In this document: piece after piece, positions 29,901 through 38,729 of the stretch
How positions within the stretch are numbered: position 1 is the first letter of the stretch
Layout of the letters: each line of letters opens with the position of its first letter
Source of the DNA: Verrucomicrobia bacterium IMCC26134
GTDB lineage: Bacteria; Verrucomicrobiota; Verrucomicrobiia; Opitutales; Opitutaceae
Length of the DNA stretch: 64,000 nucleotides
Direction: 5' to 3'
Assembly: GCA_000972765.1 (NCBI GenBank)
Contig: CP011265.1
Coordinates: forward strand, 62,001-126,000
Made by a program: the position numbers and the translations under genes
Notes under the pieces: model-generated
What the model was told of the DNA's origin: nothing
What the model saw: the letters and a program-made list of their open reading frames with translations, nothing else
The model's database searches: none

Positions 29901-32900
29901 GCTTCCGGTGCGACGCAGGTTGATGTCGCCTTCGGCTCAACTCTTACCACTGGCGGCGTAGATATTCTAAGCGATAGTGCCGCACTTATCAACGCTGGCA
30001 CCATGACATTCGGTGGCGACGACACCGTTGCCAGCCTCACCAATCGCGGCACGCTCGCGGGTCCCGGCACCCTCACTTCCACCGCGGGCTATGCCCTTAA
30101 CGGTGGATCGATCGTCAACGTAAACCTTGGCGACGGTCAGATCACCACCAATGGCACCGTAGCCTTGAATGGTAACTCCGGCAATGGACCTCTGTCTGTG
30201 ATCACCGGCACAACCACGGTTGCCGGCACTTCCGCAGCCACCGTTGTTTCCGTTTCGAACGGAGCGACCCTGGCAACGAGCGCCTCTGATCTCATCGCTG
30301 ACGGTGCCACCGTCACCCTGAGCAGTTCAGGCACGCTCACCCTCGGCGGCTCTGAGACCTTCGCGGGCCTCGCTGGTCAAGGCGTCGTGAACGCCGGCGA
30401 CCTCACCGTCACCACCCTGAACGGGTCGGGCTCCATCGCCAGCACCGGCACGGTCACGGCCACTAGCGGCACCTTCGCCGGAAACATTAACAGCGGCGCG
30501 CTCACCAAGAGCAACGCCGGCACCCTCGCGTTGACGGGCTCGAACACCTTCACCGGCGCCCTCACGGTTAACTCCGGCACGCTCGATCTCACCACCGGAA
30601 CGGTCGCAACCAACACGGTGGTGATCGGCGCCGCCGGCACCCTTACCACCGGAGGCGGTCTGTCAGTCAATGCTTCAGTGACTAGCGCAGGTATCCTTGA
30701 CCTCGCCGGTGCCGAGACCATCGCCAGCATCACTGGCGCGGGTGCGGTCACCTTAAACGACAAGACCCTCACCATCGCCAATGCGGCGGGTGGCGATGTC
30801 TCAGGTGTCGTGAGCGGCACGGGTGGAGTCACCCTCACCGCCGGCACCCAGACCCTCTCGGGCGCCAACACCTACACCGGCACGACGGCCGTGAACGGCG
30901 GCGCGCTCACCCTCTCGGGCGCCAGCGCTTCGCTCACCCTCGACGTCAATGGCGGCACTTTGAACGTGAACAGCACGTCCGACGCCACCTCCGCTGACAT
31001 CTCCACCGGCGCCACCCTCACGGTCGGTGCAGGCGGTGATCTCACCAACTCCATCGTGATCGGCAACGCCGGCACGTTCACGCTCAACAGCGCCCAGACC
31101 ATCGGCACCATCACCGGTGCGGGTGCAGTTGGCCTGAATGCCAACACCCTGACCATTGGCGCCGGTTCCGGCGTCGCTTCCGGGGTGTTCAGCGGCACGG
31201 GTGGCATCACCCTCAATGCTGGCGAGATTACACTCTCCGGTGCTAACACCTACACGGGTGCGACCACGGTGACCGCAGGCACCTTGACCTTCACCAATGC
31301 CAGTGCTTCCGCGACCATCGCAGTCAACGGCGGTGTCTTCAACACCTCCGGCGATCTCGCGGCGAACGCTGCGGTCACGGTTGCCGGTGGAGCCATCGCG
31401 AACTTCAACGTATCCGACACCTTTGGCAGCCTGGCCAACAACGGAACCGTCAATGTGAACGGCGCCGGCACGATCCTGAACGTTAACACCTACACCCAGA
31501 CCAATGGTATCTTGGCTGGTGCCGGTAAGATCGTCGCCAGCAGCTACGACCTCAGCCAGATCAGTGTGTCCGCGGACACCACTCTCGGCGCGGGCACCCT
31601 CAACATCAACGGCAACACCTTGCTTAACGGCACGTCCTTGGCCAACACGGTTAATGTCGCCACTGCGACGACCTTGACCACGGGCTCCGCTGAGCGTCTG
31701 AGCGATGCGTCTACGGTTACGCTCACTGGCACCGGTGCCCTCCTCCTTGGCGGCGCCGAGACCATCGACACCCTTGCCGGCGCCGGCACGGTTAACTCTG
31801 CCTCCAACTTCACCGTCACGAACCTGAACGGTTCGTCCACGATCACGTTGACCGGCCCCAGCACCTTGACCGCTTCTGCCGGCGCCTTTGCGGGTGTCTT
31901 GGCCGATGGCGCGCTCACCAAGGTTTCCACCGGGACACTGACCCTCACGGGCACCAGCACCTCGACCGATGCCCTGAACGTAAACGCCGGCACCCTGGCC
32001 GTTAATGGCGCAAACGCCTCCACCGTGATCGGTGTTGCCGCCGGGGCCACCGTGACCACCAACGGAGCCGATCACTTCGCCAACACCGCCGCGCTCACCA
32101 ATGCTGGCACCGTCACCCTCGGTGGCGACGACACCATCGGTAGCTTGGTCAACTCCGGCACCGTCAGCGGCGCCTTCACCTTGACCGCCGCCACCTACGC
32201 ACTGAACAACGGTTCAAACGTCAGCGCCAATCTCGGCGCGGGCGTCATCACCACCAGCGGCACGGTTTCCGTCACCGGCAATACCGGCGCAGGCACCGTC
32301 AACGTTTCCGATGGCACCACCACCCTGGCCGGCACCACTGCCGCCACGTCAGTCAATGTCAACGGCGGCACCCTCTCCGTCACCGGCACGATCAATAGCG
32401 CGACCTCCGTCTTCATCGATGCTGACGCTAACTTGACCACCTCCGGTGCGAACAAGATCGGCGACACCGCCTTTGTGACCAACGGCGGCACCCTTGCTCT
32501 CGGTGGTTCCGACACGATCGGCCGCATCACCGGTGCGGGCGACATCGTCCTCGGCGCCAGCACGCTCACCATCGCAAACGCCACCGCCGGCGACAACGTC
32601 GCGGGCAGCATCAGCGGCACGGGTGGTCTCACCCTCACCGCTGGTTCCCAGATTCTCTCTGGTGCGAACAGCTACTCTGGTGCGACCAACGTGAACGGCG
32701 GTTCGCTCGCCCTCACCGGCAGCCTCGCCAGCACCACGGTTAACGTCGCTGCGGGCTCCTCGTTGAGCAGCACCGGCGGTCTCGCCGATGGAACTGCCCT
32801 GGCCAATTCGGGATCCGTCACCTTCACCGGCGGCGAGACCCTCGCAAGCTATAGCGGCGCAGGCAGCTTAACTGCAACCGGCCAAGACGTCGCCGTCACT

Positions 32901-35900
32901 GGCACCGTTTCAAGCACCGGGACGATCTCGGTAAACGACTTCAATGTCGGAACCTTGAACGGTAGCTCCGCCATCACCAGCACCGGCACGGTCACCGCAG
33001 CTTCTGGTTCCTTCGCAGGCAACATCCTGTCCGGTAATCTAGTGACCACCGGCAGCCTCACCTTGACCGCTGTGAATGCCACGTCCGGCACGGTTGAGGT
33101 AACCGCTGGAACCTTGGCCCTCAATGCGACCAACGCCCTCCAGAATGTTTCGAGCATCACGGTTGACGGCGGTGCAGCCCTCTCCACCAACGGAGCGGAT
33201 CGCATCAATAACTCCGCCGCTCTCATCAATGACGGCACCGTCACCCTCGGTGGCAACGAGACAATCGGATCGCTCGTCAACTCCGGCACGGTTAGCGGTG
33301 GCTTCACCTTGACCGCCGCTACCTACGCCTTGAATGACGGCTCGGTGATCAATGCCAACCTCGGCACCGGCACGATCAGCACCAGCGGCACGGTTGCCAT
33401 CAACGGCACCACCGGTGCTGGTGGCACGATCAACGTTGCCGACGGCACCACCACCGTTGCAAACACCTCCCTGGCCACCACGGTCAACGTCAATGGCGGC
33501 ACCCTGTCCGTCACTGGCACGATCAACAGTGCTACCTCTGTCTTCATCGACGGTGATGCCACCCTTATCACTTCTGGCTCGGCCAAGATCGGTGACAACG
33601 CGGTTATCGCTAACGCTGGTCTCCTGACCATCGGTGGTAACGAGACGGTCGACAGCATCACCGGCTCCGGCGACATCGTCCTAGGCTCCAATGTCCTCAC
33701 GATCGACAACTCGGTCAGCGGCGCCAACATCTCCGGCACCGTTCAGGGTCTCGGCAGCGTCCAGTTGACCGGTGGCAGCCTCACCTTCTCTGGTGCCAAC
33801 ACCTACACGGGTGGCACCTTGGTCACTGGTGGCGCCACATTGGTTCTCGCGCATGACGGCAATACCCTCTCGAACACTGGCACCCTCACGGTTGGCCAGG
33901 GTATCAGCACCGGTAACGTTGTCCTCAATACCAACACCGACACCGTCGGTCCTGTTGTTCTGGTTACCGGCACGATCACCGGCACGTCCGACATCGGCGC
34001 TTTCGGTTACGGCAATCAGGGCGTGCTGACCTCCACCGGTGATAACTTCACCGTTCAGCTCGGCTCCATCTCTGCCTCGCTCGCCGGCAACGTCGGCCTG
34101 GACAAGGTGGATAATGTTTCCACTGGCGGCGCTGACACGGTCACGCTCAGTGGTGTCAACACCTACATCGGTGACACCACGATCACCTCCGGCACCTTGG
34201 TGCTCGGTCATGCGACCAGCACCCTCGCCGACGATAACGATGTGACCATCAATGGTTCCACCGCGGTCTTGGCTCTCTTGGGCAACACTGACAGTGTCGG
34301 AACTGTAGTCTTGGTCGATGGTAGCATCACCGGCACCGGAAACGGCACCGCTGGCGTGCTCACCGCCACCGAGGCAAACTTCGATGTCCGTAACGGCACG
34401 GTTACCGCTACTCTCGCCGGTAATTTCGGCCTGGATAAGACCACTGCCGGCACCGTCACCCTCAATAACACACAGGCCTACACCGGTGACACCACCGTGC
34501 AGGCGGGCACCTTGACGGTTAACGGTTCGCTCTCCGACGTCACCGACGTAAGCGTCTCCTCCGGTGCGACTCTGAACTACAACGCTTCGGATACCTTCGC
34601 CACCTTGACGAACTCCGGTGCGGTTAACCTCGCCAACAACGTTGTGCTGACGGTTGGCACCGTCACCCAGAACGCCGGCACCCTCGGTGCTGCGGTCAAC
34701 ACGGGTGACTCAATCGTAGCCTCGATCTACAACCTCAACGGCGGCACGGTCCACACCGACCTCGGCGCCGGCACGGTCAACGTCGGTGGCAACACCACCC
34801 TCAATGGTTCGTCCCTTGCCTCCACGATCAACATCAACGCTGGCACCCTCACCTTGGGCTCTGGCCAGCGCCTGCTCGACACAGTCGCGGTTAATTTCGA
34901 CACCGCCAACACGGGTGGCCTGATCCTTGGTGGCAACGAGACCATCGGCTCACTCGCCGGCGGCACCTCCGTCGACAGCGTCAACATGGCCGGCTTCACC
35001 ATGACCCTCGGTGGTAATGGCGACGCCACGGTTGATAGCACCAGCTTCGCTGGCGTGATCTCGAACGGCACGCTCACCAAGACGGGTATCGATACGCAGG
35101 TGCTCAGTGGAGCCAATACCTACACCGGCACCACCACGGTCTCGGCCGGCACGCTCACCCTCGATGGCACCAGCCAGTCTGCCACCCTCGTGGTTAACGG
35201 CGGTAACTTGAATGTGAACGCGTCCTCCGCTGCCACCACGGCCTCGGTATCGTCCGGCTCACTCACTACGAACAACGGTTCACTGCTTGATTCGATCGAT
35301 GTCACCATCACCGGCGGCACCTTCGCTGTCACCGGTGGCAACGAGACGATCGATGCTCTTTCCGGCACCGGTGGCTCTGTTAGCATTGCCTCCGACACCA
35401 CCCTGTCGGTTGGTTCTGATAATGGCTCAGCCAGCTACTCCGGTGTCATCACCGGCTTCGGCGGTCTGACCAAGATCGGGGCCGGCACCGAGACCCTCTC
35501 CGGCGCCAACACCTACACTGGCGCGACGCTCGTATCCGCTGGAACACTCACCGTTGATGGTTCGCTGGCCCAGACCGACATCACTGTCGCCTCGCCCGCT
35601 ACTCTCAACTACAACGCCTCCGATACGGTCTCCAGTCTGACCAACTCAGGAGCGGTTAACCTCGGCGCGGGCGTCGTCCTCTCGGTCACCACCCTCAACC
35701 AGAACGCCGGCACCCTCGGCGCTCTGGTCGCTGGCGACTCAATCACAGCCACCGACTACAACCTCAACGGCGGCACGGTTCAGACCGACCTCAACGCCGG
35801 CACGGTCAATGTAGGCGGCAGCACTACCCTGAACGGCAACTCTCTCGCCGCCACGGTCAACATCAACACCGGCACCCTCACCCTGGGCTCCGGCGATCGC

Positions 35901-37718
35901 TTGCTGGACACCGCGGCTGTATCCTTCGATACCACCACCACCGGTGGCCTGACCCTCGGCGGTGCGGAGACCATCGGCTCTCTCGCTGGCGGCAACTCTG
36001 CCGACAGCCTTACCCTTGGCGCCTTCGCTCTCACCATCGGCGGCAATGGCAACGGCACGGCTGAAACCACCAGCTTCGGCGGTGTGATCAAGGGCACCGG
36101 CAGCGTGATCAAGAGCGGTCTTGATACACAAGTCCTGACCGGCACCAGCACCTACACCGGCACCACCACGGTCACCGGCGGCATCCTGAAGGTTGATGGT
36201 TCCATCGCCTCCAGCGCTACCACGGTCGCCACGGGCGCGAAGCTCATGGGTTCTGGAACCGTCGGTGCTCTCACGGTCGCTTCAGGTGCCACCTTGGCCC
36301 CCGGCAGCAGCCCTGGCACCCTCACCGTTTCGGGCAACTGGAGCCAGTCCGGCACCTATCAGGCTGAGTTGGCGTCCGCCTCCAGCTTCGATCAGGTTGT
36401 GGTGAGCGGCACCACTGCACTGAACGCAGGCAGCACCTTGGCCCTGACCAAGCTCAGCGGCTTCGAGGCTACCCTCGGCCAGCCCTTCCAGATCATCGAT
36501 AGCACCGGCGCAATCAGTGGCCAGTTCGCCACCGTCACCAGTGACTTCACCACCGGGCTGCTCTTCGATCTCTCCGACGGCACGCTCTACGGCACCGGTC
36601 TCACCGGTGTCGGTGCAAGCAAGCAGGTCGATCTGACACAGCTCGCCGGCTTGAATAGCAACTCCCAAGCTATCGTCTCTGCGGTGCAGGCCGATGCCTT
36701 GGTTGGCGATCCCGCCAACGGAGTCCAGTTCAAGTCCAGCACCTCGAGCGGCGCCGTGCTCAGGGCCCTCTTGACCTCCGGCAGCCCAGCCACGACCGCC
36801 AACCAGCTCTCGCCTGAGACCTATGCCGGCGACACCAACTACGCCATCCGCGTCAGCCGCAACTACGCTTCAACCGCTCGCAGCTTGGACCCTGTGCTCA
36901 AGACCGCGAAGTTCAGCCTCTTCGCAGGCTACAGCTCCTATAGCAGTGGCACGGAGAGCTCGCTCAACCAGGCGGATTATGATCTCACTAGCTCGGGTGC
37001 CTTGGTGGGTGCCAGCGTCGCTGTCGGTAGCAAGACCACGGTTGGTGTATTCGGTGCCTTCGATAACGGAGACATCAAGTCGACCTTCCGCAACGGTAAC
37101 ACCGATGGCCAGGTTTACGGCGTGTTCGGCGACTACGTCGTTAACGATAAGAATAACTTCAAGTTATCCGCCAGCCTGACCTCCGGTAGCTTCGCCACCG
37201 ATTCCACCCGCACCACCGCCCTGGGCACCGCTACCGCACGTAGCGTTGATTCCGACGCGATGGGCGGCTCGATCGGTGCAAGCTACACCGCGATCAAGAC
37301 CAAGCAGTATGCGGTCAGCCCCTATGCCAGCGTGAATTACACGAAGGGCAGCACAAACGGGTTTACCGAGACCGGTTCTGCTGACGCCCTGACGGTGCGC
37401 GATATCGACTACACCAGTGTTGAAGGCGAGATCGGTGCACGCGGTTACTACCTGTTCACCCGGACCTTTGCCTTCACCGGCGGTCTTGGTATCAGTCAGG
37501 AGTTCGGTGACCGTAATACCGATGTGACCGGTGGCTTCGATACCACCAGCTACACCGTCCGTTCTGGTGGGGTTGGTTCGACCGCCCTCTCCGGTAGCAT
37601 CGGATTCAGCGCCGCACTCACCCGCGTGCTTACCTTGGATGCCGGTTATAAGGGTTCCGTGGTCAATGATGGTAAGACCGCCAGCTCTGTCTTCATTGGC
37701 GGCAGCATGAAGTTCTAA
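23940..37718 (+). CDS. Giant autotransporter with PATR beta-strand repeats
   Basis: 4592 residues. Extended signal peptide at about 1-41 (basic SRRSSSLSLNRNRRS, then VAALGTVALTAGAMF, cut near GSAA). The passenger, about 42-4150, is a long beta-helix: around nineteen copies of the autotransporter-associated strand motif of the form GANTYTG-TTTV-NGGTL are spaced through it, mixed with repeated LGGNETIGSL and ATYALN.GS units. A linker with TLAPGSSPGTLTVSGNW (about 4120-4140) precedes the outer-membrane beta barrel at about 4301-4592, which ends in SMKF with the C-terminal Phe read by the BAM complex. It is a type Va surface protein, probably an adhesin or matrix-forming fibre. Ser/Thr/Asn/Gly dominate and Cys is essentially absent. 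The gene stands alone with its own terminator. No protease or pertactin-like catalytic motif is visible. Confidence 0.95.
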   Translation: MKSRRSSSLSLNRNRRSAVAALGTVALTAGAMFSPLTGSAATQFWNSATAVGDWDVATTANWTGGTTWTNGNVANFTGSNKTIEIVGSIQVSGITVSAVASFNDTDVSGDSITFIGTTRFINSPETFNPGNPLGNQFNDGNTLSFNLPISSDGTSALTINSVVNPDATLNGEQSKPGEIILNADNTGVLGDVIVNAGTLTLGTNGRLNNVSSVEVKANITPTLTTVLNLTARESIADTATLTNAGVVNLNGSDADATTDDETVASLVNSGTINGNGVGNTLVAATYALNDGSIINANLGNGIVTANGTVALNGTVGHTAAGNASVINVNSGTTTLANTAFSGDVNVDAGTLTLTAAPAAGLTEAITVDITNDGTINTGASEQIADTADVSVDGTLHLHTFTETVAGVTLVAGTIDADTVGAATLTGTSFAVESGTVNAILSGAAIDLTKSTGGTVTLNAQNTYTGDTFVNAGTLVLGDATNTLDNATDVVVNGGELALGANTDTVNGVSLQSGSITGTGSATEGVLTSLTDFDVRSGSASANLAGAVGLTKTTVGTVTLTGQNAYTGTTTVSDGTLEVTGSGTIAASNVIDIATGATLSTDGGALSQDAIVTSAGTGTLALTGSETIKGLNGTGQVNLDAATLTVDTDGNGGAAVDSAYDGVIADATGVGTLTKDGAGSFFLTGANTYTGVTTVNGGTLSIVSGSLSSTDIQVNNAGNFTTDGGLTDAAQVTLNTVASVLRVVGNEQIDRVTGTGTVRISDAGDDGAGNDGFTLAISSSTDSTFDGVIVDDNATSAGNLTKSGSNKLTLAGANTYTGTTSVTAGTLALEGTSGSLILNISSGATLTTNPGDLLANTADMTNDGTVEIGGDDLIGTYTGSGTLDGTGNTLTATTYTLNTGSEINANIGTGAVTVNGDTTLNGASDASTVDILGGTLTTGSDEYRFNTSVAITVTSPGILALGGNEQAGNIGGTGDVQLGSFGLELYSLNTKTLSGVISGDDSSYFEVYNGGTQTISGANTYTGDTSVFGGSTLILGGTNQSAYYHVSGTSILTANGADRISNTAEVEVDGTYNVQGNDTIGSLSGFGSVVLGGNTLTFNGNGDGTADEELATFDGVISGAGGQIVKTGDDIQVLSGANTYTGDTEINAGTLRITNSAALGGGAGTTTVFSTGTLQLSNGISISESLDLAGAGQAVTYTGNDSDLTNRGALNNLSGINTVTNQINIGNAAGTATTIAADAGTLNLTGDILGNGGTPTLTFQAAEGASIVVTGSTPAIMLGAGIKDLTKTGRGTLDLSDVAGNASTGDLYLNDGRVIVDAQTDLGGSKVIFGSTDRGTLVVENNAFVSQYTYAVGASSGAWEDFKSTQFDFSNFGTIETNKNVAIKYSNILPFGLGAGKMIKEGAGDLLIDLDFINSVLPTIQANLGDIYFEDLPVTIAVNGLDGDGTLANGDLQLVSTNLIVNQAVNTNPVEYTGNITTTGDIEINVINGAETFELSGNLTFGELAVVSASTNPVTFSGSLISSGDITVTADSDANPDNNTLTLRTPGSLSFPLTNAVPYTFPNPDVAEVIFSGDNPGFTGVFTVTGGDGLVHVIQAPGDTTLGSSLASDNTVIQEGGALELSSGNVAQTTTFNERFTMSGGSRLLLNDPVIVAGTTTVLMGTGDIADIGSVSAAQVTADIFTGNIITIEGASVGFNTQPGQVGELQLSGRLLGFGEVQIGGIGNGAVIIDGGSTNVLNGSTVLNDGANVVVGKNTAFGTSFVTIDSDATINTIGSRTLANGIDISVGTLTIGDTSLTTLADNADADPTNDTANNDLRLTGTIQGFGGLTKGDGTGTLVLAGNSTFVGDLTINGGTVDLTTGSLLTPAVVINANGTLITGGGLSSNVDVTTAANSDFNLVGNETVASIGGGGDINLSSKTLTVDNATGGDVSGVITGTGGVTLTAGIQTLSGANTYTGTTTVNGGALILSAASASASLDINAGSITLNGASGATQVDVAFGSTLTTGGVDILSDSAALINAGTMTFGGDDTVASLTNRGTLAGPGTLTSTAGYALNGGSIVNVNLGDGQITTNGTVALNGNSGNGPLSVITGTTTVAGTSAATVVSVSNGATLATSASDLIADGATVTLSSSGTLTLGGSETFAGLAGQGVVNAGDLTVTTLNGSGSIASTGTVTATSGTFAGNINSGALTKSNAGTLALTGSNTFTGALTVNSGTLDLTTGTVATNTVVIGAAGTLTTGGGLSVNASVTSAGILDLAGAETIASITGAGAVTLNDKTLTIANAAGGDVSGVVSGTGGVTLTAGTQTLSGANTYTGTTAVNGGALTLSGASASLTLDVNGGTLNVNSTSDATSADISTGATLTVGAGGDLTNSIVIGNAGTFTLNSAQTIGTITGAGAVGLNANTLTIGAGSGVASGVFSGTGGITLNAGEITLSGANTYTGATTVTAGTLTFTNASASATIAVNGGVFNTSGDLAANAAVTVAGGAIANFNVSDTFGSLANNGTVNVNGAGTILNVNTYTQTNGILAGAGKIVASSYDLSQISVSADTTLGAGTLNINGNTLLNGTSLANTVNVATATTLTTGSAERLSDASTVTLTGTGALLLGGAETIDTLAGAGTVNSASNFTVTNLNGSSTITLTGPSTLTASAGAFAGVLADGALTKVSTGTLTLTGTSTSTDALNVNAGTLAVNGANASTVIGVAAGATVTTNGADHFANTAALTNAGTVTLGGDDTIGSLVNSGTVSGAFTLTAATYALNNGSNVSANLGAGVITTSGTVSVTGNTGAGTVNVSDGTTTLAGTTAATSVNVNGGTLSVTGTINSATSVFIDADANLTTSGANKIGDTAFVTNGGTLALGGSDTIGRITGAGDIVLGASTLTIANATAGDNVAGSISGTGGLTLTAGSQILSGANSYSGATNVNGGSLALTGSLASTTVNVAAGSSLSSTGGLADGTALANSGSVTFTGGETLASYSGAGSLTATGQDVAVTGTVSSTGTISVNDFNVGTLNGSSAITSTGTVTAASGSFAGNILSGNLVTTGSLTLTAVNATSGTVEVTAGTLALNATNALQNVSSITVDGGAALSTNGADRINNSAALINDGTVTLGGNETIGSLVNSGTVSGGFTLTAATYALNDGSVINANLGTGTISTSGTVAINGTTGAGGTINVADGTTTVANTSLATTVNVNGGTLSVTGTINSATSVFIDGDATLITSGSAKIGDNAVIANAGLLTIGGNETVDSITGSGDIVLGSNVLTIDNSVSGANISGTVQGLGSVQLTGGSLTFSGANTYTGGTLVTGGATLVLAHDGNTLSNTGTLTVGQGISTGNVVLNTNTDTVGPVVLVTGTITGTSDIGAFGYGNQGVLTSTGDNFTVQLGSISASLAGNVGLDKVDNVSTGGADTVTLSGVNTYIGDTTITSGTLVLGHATSTLADDNDVTINGSTAVLALLGNTDSVGTVVLVDGSITGTGNGTAGVLTATEANFDVRNGTVTATLAGNFGLDKTTAGTVTLNNTQAYTGDTTVQAGTLTVNGSLSDVTDVSVSSGATLNYNASDTFATLTNSGAVNLANNVVLTVGTVTQNAGTLGAAVNTGDSIVASIYNLNGGTVHTDLGAGTVNVGGNTTLNGSSLASTININAGTLTLGSGQRLLDTVAVNFDTANTGGLILGGNETIGSLAGGTSVDSVNMAGFTMTLGGNGDATVDSTSFAGVISNGTLTKTGIDTQVLSGANTYTGTTTVSAGTLTLDGTSQSATLVVNGGNLNVNASSAATTASVSSGSLTTNNGSLLDSIDVTITGGTFAVTGGNETIDALSGTGGSVSIASDTTLSVGSDNGSASYSGVITGFGGLTKIGAGTETLSGANTYTGATLVSAGTLTVDGSLAQTDITVASPATLNYNASDTVSSLTNSGAVNLGAGVVLSVTTLNQNAGTLGALVAGDSITATDYNLNGGTVQTDLNAGTVNVGGSTTLNGNSLAATVNINTGTLTLGSGDRLLDTAAVSFDTTTTGGLTLGGAETIGSLAGGNSADSLTLGAFALTIGGNGNGTAETTSFGGVIKGTGSVIKSGLDTQVLTGTSTYTGTTTVTGGILKVDGSIASSATTVATGAKLMGSGTVGALTVASGATLAPGSSPGTLTVSGNWSQSGTYQAELASASSFDQVVVSGTTALNAGSTLALTKLSGFEATLGQPFQIIDSTGAISGQFATVTSDFTTGLLFDLSDGTLYGTGLTGVGASKQVDLTQLAGLNSNSQAIVSAVQADALVGDPANGVQFKSSTSSGAVLRALLTSGSPATTANQLSPETYAGDTNYAIRVSRNYASTARSLDPVLKTAKFSLFAGYSSYSSGTESSLNQADYDLTSSGALVGASVAVGSKTTVGVFGAFDNGDIKSTFRNGNTDGQVYGVFGDYVVNDKNNFKLSASLTSGSFATDSTRTTALGTATARSVDSDAMGGSIGASYTAIKTKQYAVSPYASVNYTKGSTNGFTETGSADALTVRDIDYTSVEGEIGARGYYLFTRTFAFTGGLGISQEFGDRNTDVTGGFDTTSYTVRSGGVGSTALSGSIGFSAALTRVLTLDAGYKGSVVNDGKTASSVFIGGSMKF
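32040..33830 (+). repeat. Segmental duplication inside the autotransporter (A/B)
   Basis: About 660 bases starting near 32040 (NGADHFANTAALTNAGTVTL) recur near 33170 (NGADRINNSAALINDGTVTL), an offset of about 1130 bases. Both copies run through GSLVNSGTVSG, TLTAATYALN and VNGGTLSVTGTINSATSVFI. The near-identity of the last segment implies a fairly recent duplication or gene conversion. Confidence 0.85.
34550..36185 (+). repeat. Segmental duplication inside the autotransporter (C/D)
   Basis: A block of about 600 bases from near 34552 is repeated from near 35586. Shared segments include LNYNASDT, QNAGTLGA, YNLNGGTV.TDL.AGTVNVG, LTLGSG.RLLDT and ETIGSLAGG. Offset about 1030 bases; it lies directly before the linker and barrel. 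Confidence 0.85.
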
Positions 37719-37749
37719 TCGGACCGCAGCGCACAAATCGTCTTAGCCC

Positions 37750-37780
37750 AAAGACGCCCCTTAACCGGGGCGTCTTTTTT
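37750..37780 (+). terminator. Intrinsic terminator of the autotransporter
   Basis: AAGACGCCCC / GGGGCGTCTT, 10-bp perfect stem, 6-base loop TTAACC, then a T run (37775-37780). It starts 32 bases after the stop codon. Confidence 0.92.
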
Positions 37781-38204
37781 GTGCCTACCGGCAGTTTAAC
37801 CCGAAACCCGCGATTGCTCGCCGCGCTTCGACGAGAGCTCCCGGATAGTTGACGATTTATTTGACGGCGCGATGCACTCACGAGTGCCCATCGTGCTTCA
37901 CGCGTCGCCATCTGCTCCGCGATCTTGCGTCGCCGCCTCGGCTCCAATCGCGATTTTTAGGTTTAAGCTATCGGTATCGGATCCGGCGGGAGTATCTTTT
38001 TCAAACGCACCAGCCCCCATTCGCGCGGGTTTCATCCAGCTGCGGTGCCTGATGGCGGGCACGCGTTAAGGCACAGCTCATGTTTCCTGAGATCGCGAGC
38101 GGTGGTGAATTGAGGCTAAATACGAGAATAGTCTCAGCCCGTTTTTAACGTCAGCGACTCTGCATGGCACCGCGCTTGGAAATCCCGGATGGAATTGGCG
38201 AGGT
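37781..38204. other. Non-coding gap
   Basis: 424 bases between the autotransporter terminator and the 3' end of the DUF3568 lipoprotein gene. Short plus-strand frames (65-67 codons) have no family features and no ribosome site. The only clear structure is the small inverted repeat GCACTC-AC-GAGTGC at 37874-37887. I see no RNA gene. Confidence 0.5.
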
Positions 38205-38624
38205 TTACCAACCGCCGCGGCTGGAAAGATTCTTGTCAATCTGGTCGTAAAGACGACGGGAGAAACTGCGATCACCTAGGACGTTTACCCGGATGCTTAG
38301 GCTGGACTGGCGGCTGTTTACCTCGGCTATGTTGACCGTGACTTTCTCATCCTTTGGGGTGCGAGCGGTGAGGGAAGCCTTGTAGGTTTCCTGGTCGAAT
38401 TTGAGCTGATAGAGGCCCAGTTGCTTGAAAGCCGTGCTCGTGGCCGAAGCCGCAGCGGCTGCGTTGCCATTCACCAGCATGCGGAATTCACCGGCAACGT
38501 AGGTCGCTTCCATGTCCCCTTGTTTGTCCAGCACAACGGTGCTGCAACCTCCGACCAGCACAAAGAGGGCAGCCAGACTGGCTGCGATCGACACCGAGCA
38601 TTTGCGAATGGTAACGTCTTTCAT
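38205..38624 (-). CDS. DUF3568-like lipoprotein
   Basis: 139 residues from the ATG at 38624 (MKDVTIRKCSVS); an ATG at 38639 is another option. The signal ends in LFVLVGGCST, a lipobox, so Cys26 should be lipidated. The mature part (GDMEATYVAGEFRMLVNG; TAFKQLGLYQLKFDQETYK; DEKVTVNIAEVNSRQSSLSI) fits the DUF3568 pattern of small periplasmic lipoproteins (recognition by eye). The likely location is the inner face of the outer membrane. It is divergent from purE. Confidence 0.72.
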   Translation of the reverse strand: MKDVTIRKCSVSIAASLAALFVLVGGCSTVVLDKQGDMEATYVAGEFRMLVNGNAAAAASATSTAFKQLGLYQLKFDQETYKASLTARTPKDEKVTVNIAEVNSRQSSLSIRVNVLGDRSFSRRLYDQIDKNLSSRGGW

Positions 38625-38729
38625 GGTAAATTGTGACATGGACTCATGTCGTATGAGTCGTTCTTCGTCAATCGTCACCCGCACCTTTCCTCTTTCCCCC
38701 GTGGGTTCGGGCGGTTCAATTTAGCAATT

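Noticed and set aside
24003-32075. Several long minus-strand open frames under the autotransporter (up to 511 codons)
   Set aside because: They arise from the repetitive, biased coding of the plus strand; translations are repetitive and have no domains.
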